This document shows, piece after piece, positions 13,617-13,787 of a stretch of DNA of 13,787 nucleotides; positions within the stretch are counted from its first letter, which is position 1, and the number at the start of each line of letters is the position of its first letter. The notes beneath the pieces are model-generated. The model had not been told where the DNA came from and ran no database searches. It worked only from the letters and a program-made list of their open reading frames with translations. Source of the stretch: Deltaproteobacteria bacterium. GTDB lineage: Bacteria; Myxococcota_A; UBA796; UBA2385. Location of the stretch: contig JAERSX010000649.1 of the NCBI GenBank assembly GCA_016845285.1, positions 1-13,787 on the forward strand, in the 5' to 3' direction. The position numbers and the translations under genes are program-made.

Positions 13617-13787
13617 GGAGTTCCATCCTCGGACATGGTCTGGGACGTGGGACGTGGGGGATTCCCAGCAATTACAATATCACGCATCTCCCGTGCACTG
13701 AAATGATCTGCGGGGTCGACGGCCACGCCGTCCCTCCTGAGCTCGAAGTGCACATGAGGCCCTGTGGTCCTCCCGGTCATCCCGACC
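13613..13787 (-). CDS. M23/LytM-family peptidase, C-terminal end (5' part beyond the window)
   Basis: 57 residues are visible, starting inside the domain and ending at a TGA that overlaps the next start as ATGA. The segment GRTTGPHVHFELRRDGVAVD contains the HxH zinc-binding motif of M23 metallopeptidases, followed by a 35-residue tail (HFSAREMRDIVIAGNPP). These enzymes cut peptidoglycan peptide bridges in the periplasm. Its place just before flgM-flgN-flgK-flgL is where flgJ is often found, so it may be the rod-assembly wall hydrolase, alone or fused to a rod-cap domain; the missing N-terminus would tell. Catalytic type is clear from the motif, the flagellar role is inferred. Confidence 0.85.
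   Translation of the reverse strand, partial: VGMTGRTTGPHVHFELRRDGVAVDPADHFSAREMRDIVIAGNPPRPTSQTMSEDGTP

Noticed and set aside
13627..13660. Short direct repeats of CCCACGT near the end of the M23 gene as a regulatory array
   Set aside because: Only two 7-base copies inside coding sequence for a Pro/Arg/Thr tail; explained by codon repetition.
13667..13682. Possible sigma-54 promoter (TGATAT-N5-TTGCT) before the flgM-like gene
   Set aside because: The -12 half is good but the essential GG of the -24 half is missing; it also lies inside the peptidase coding region. It is an AT-rich spot worth only a note.

Overview
The window is one uninterrupted block of flagellar genes, all transcribed on the minus strand, so transcription runs from high to low coordinates. 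The DNA is GC-rich. Genes are packed with 1-4 base overlaps (TGATG, ATGA) or gaps of a few bases, and there is no tRNA, rRNA, mobile element or CRISPR array. The gene order (M23 peptidase, flgM-like, flgN, flgK, flgL, fliC, fliD, fliS, then flgB-flgC-fliE-fliF-fliG-fliH-fliI) and the Gram-negative features (signal peptides, a beta-barrel-like outer-membrane candidate) suggest a proteobacterial or delta-proteobacterial/Myxococcota-like organism. No taxonomic marker is present, so this is a soft inference.

Layout in transcription order. (1) 13787-10677: C-terminal end of an M23/LytM peptidase, a FlgM-like anti-sigma factor, a FlgN-like chaperone, and the hook-filament junction proteins FlgK and FlgL. 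(2) 10677-7532: a gap with a good FliA (sigma-28) type promoter and a 5'-UTR hairpin, then flagellin, a gap with a large hairpin, the cap protein FliD, its secretion neighbour FliS, and a small FliT-like helical protein. (3) 7528-4785: two genes that do not belong to the standard flagellar set. One encodes a small exported beta-rich protein resembling an outer-membrane barrel; the other encodes a 707-residue exported protein with a beta-rich N-terminus and a long TPR-like helical tail. They are tightly coupled to each other and to the fliS/fliT-like genes. (4) 4729-1: rod proteins FlgB and FlgC, the FliE adaptor, MS-ring FliF, switch FliG, FliH, and the start of the export ATPase FliI (cut by the left edge).

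Together the genes cover basal body (FlgB, FlgC, FliE, FliF, FliG), export apparatus energy module (FliH, FliI), junction, filament and cap (FlgK, FlgL, FliC, FliD), their chaperones (FlgN, FliS, FliT-like) and the checkpoint regulator (FlgM-like). The FlgM-like gene fits well with the sigma-28-type site in front of flagellin. The most interesting part is the two-gene exported module at 4785-7528. Its position and architecture suggest a lineage-specific periplasmic/outer-membrane part of the motor, comparable in design to the PflA-type TPR scaffolds of Campylobacter motors. This is an architectural inference, not a demonstrated homology.
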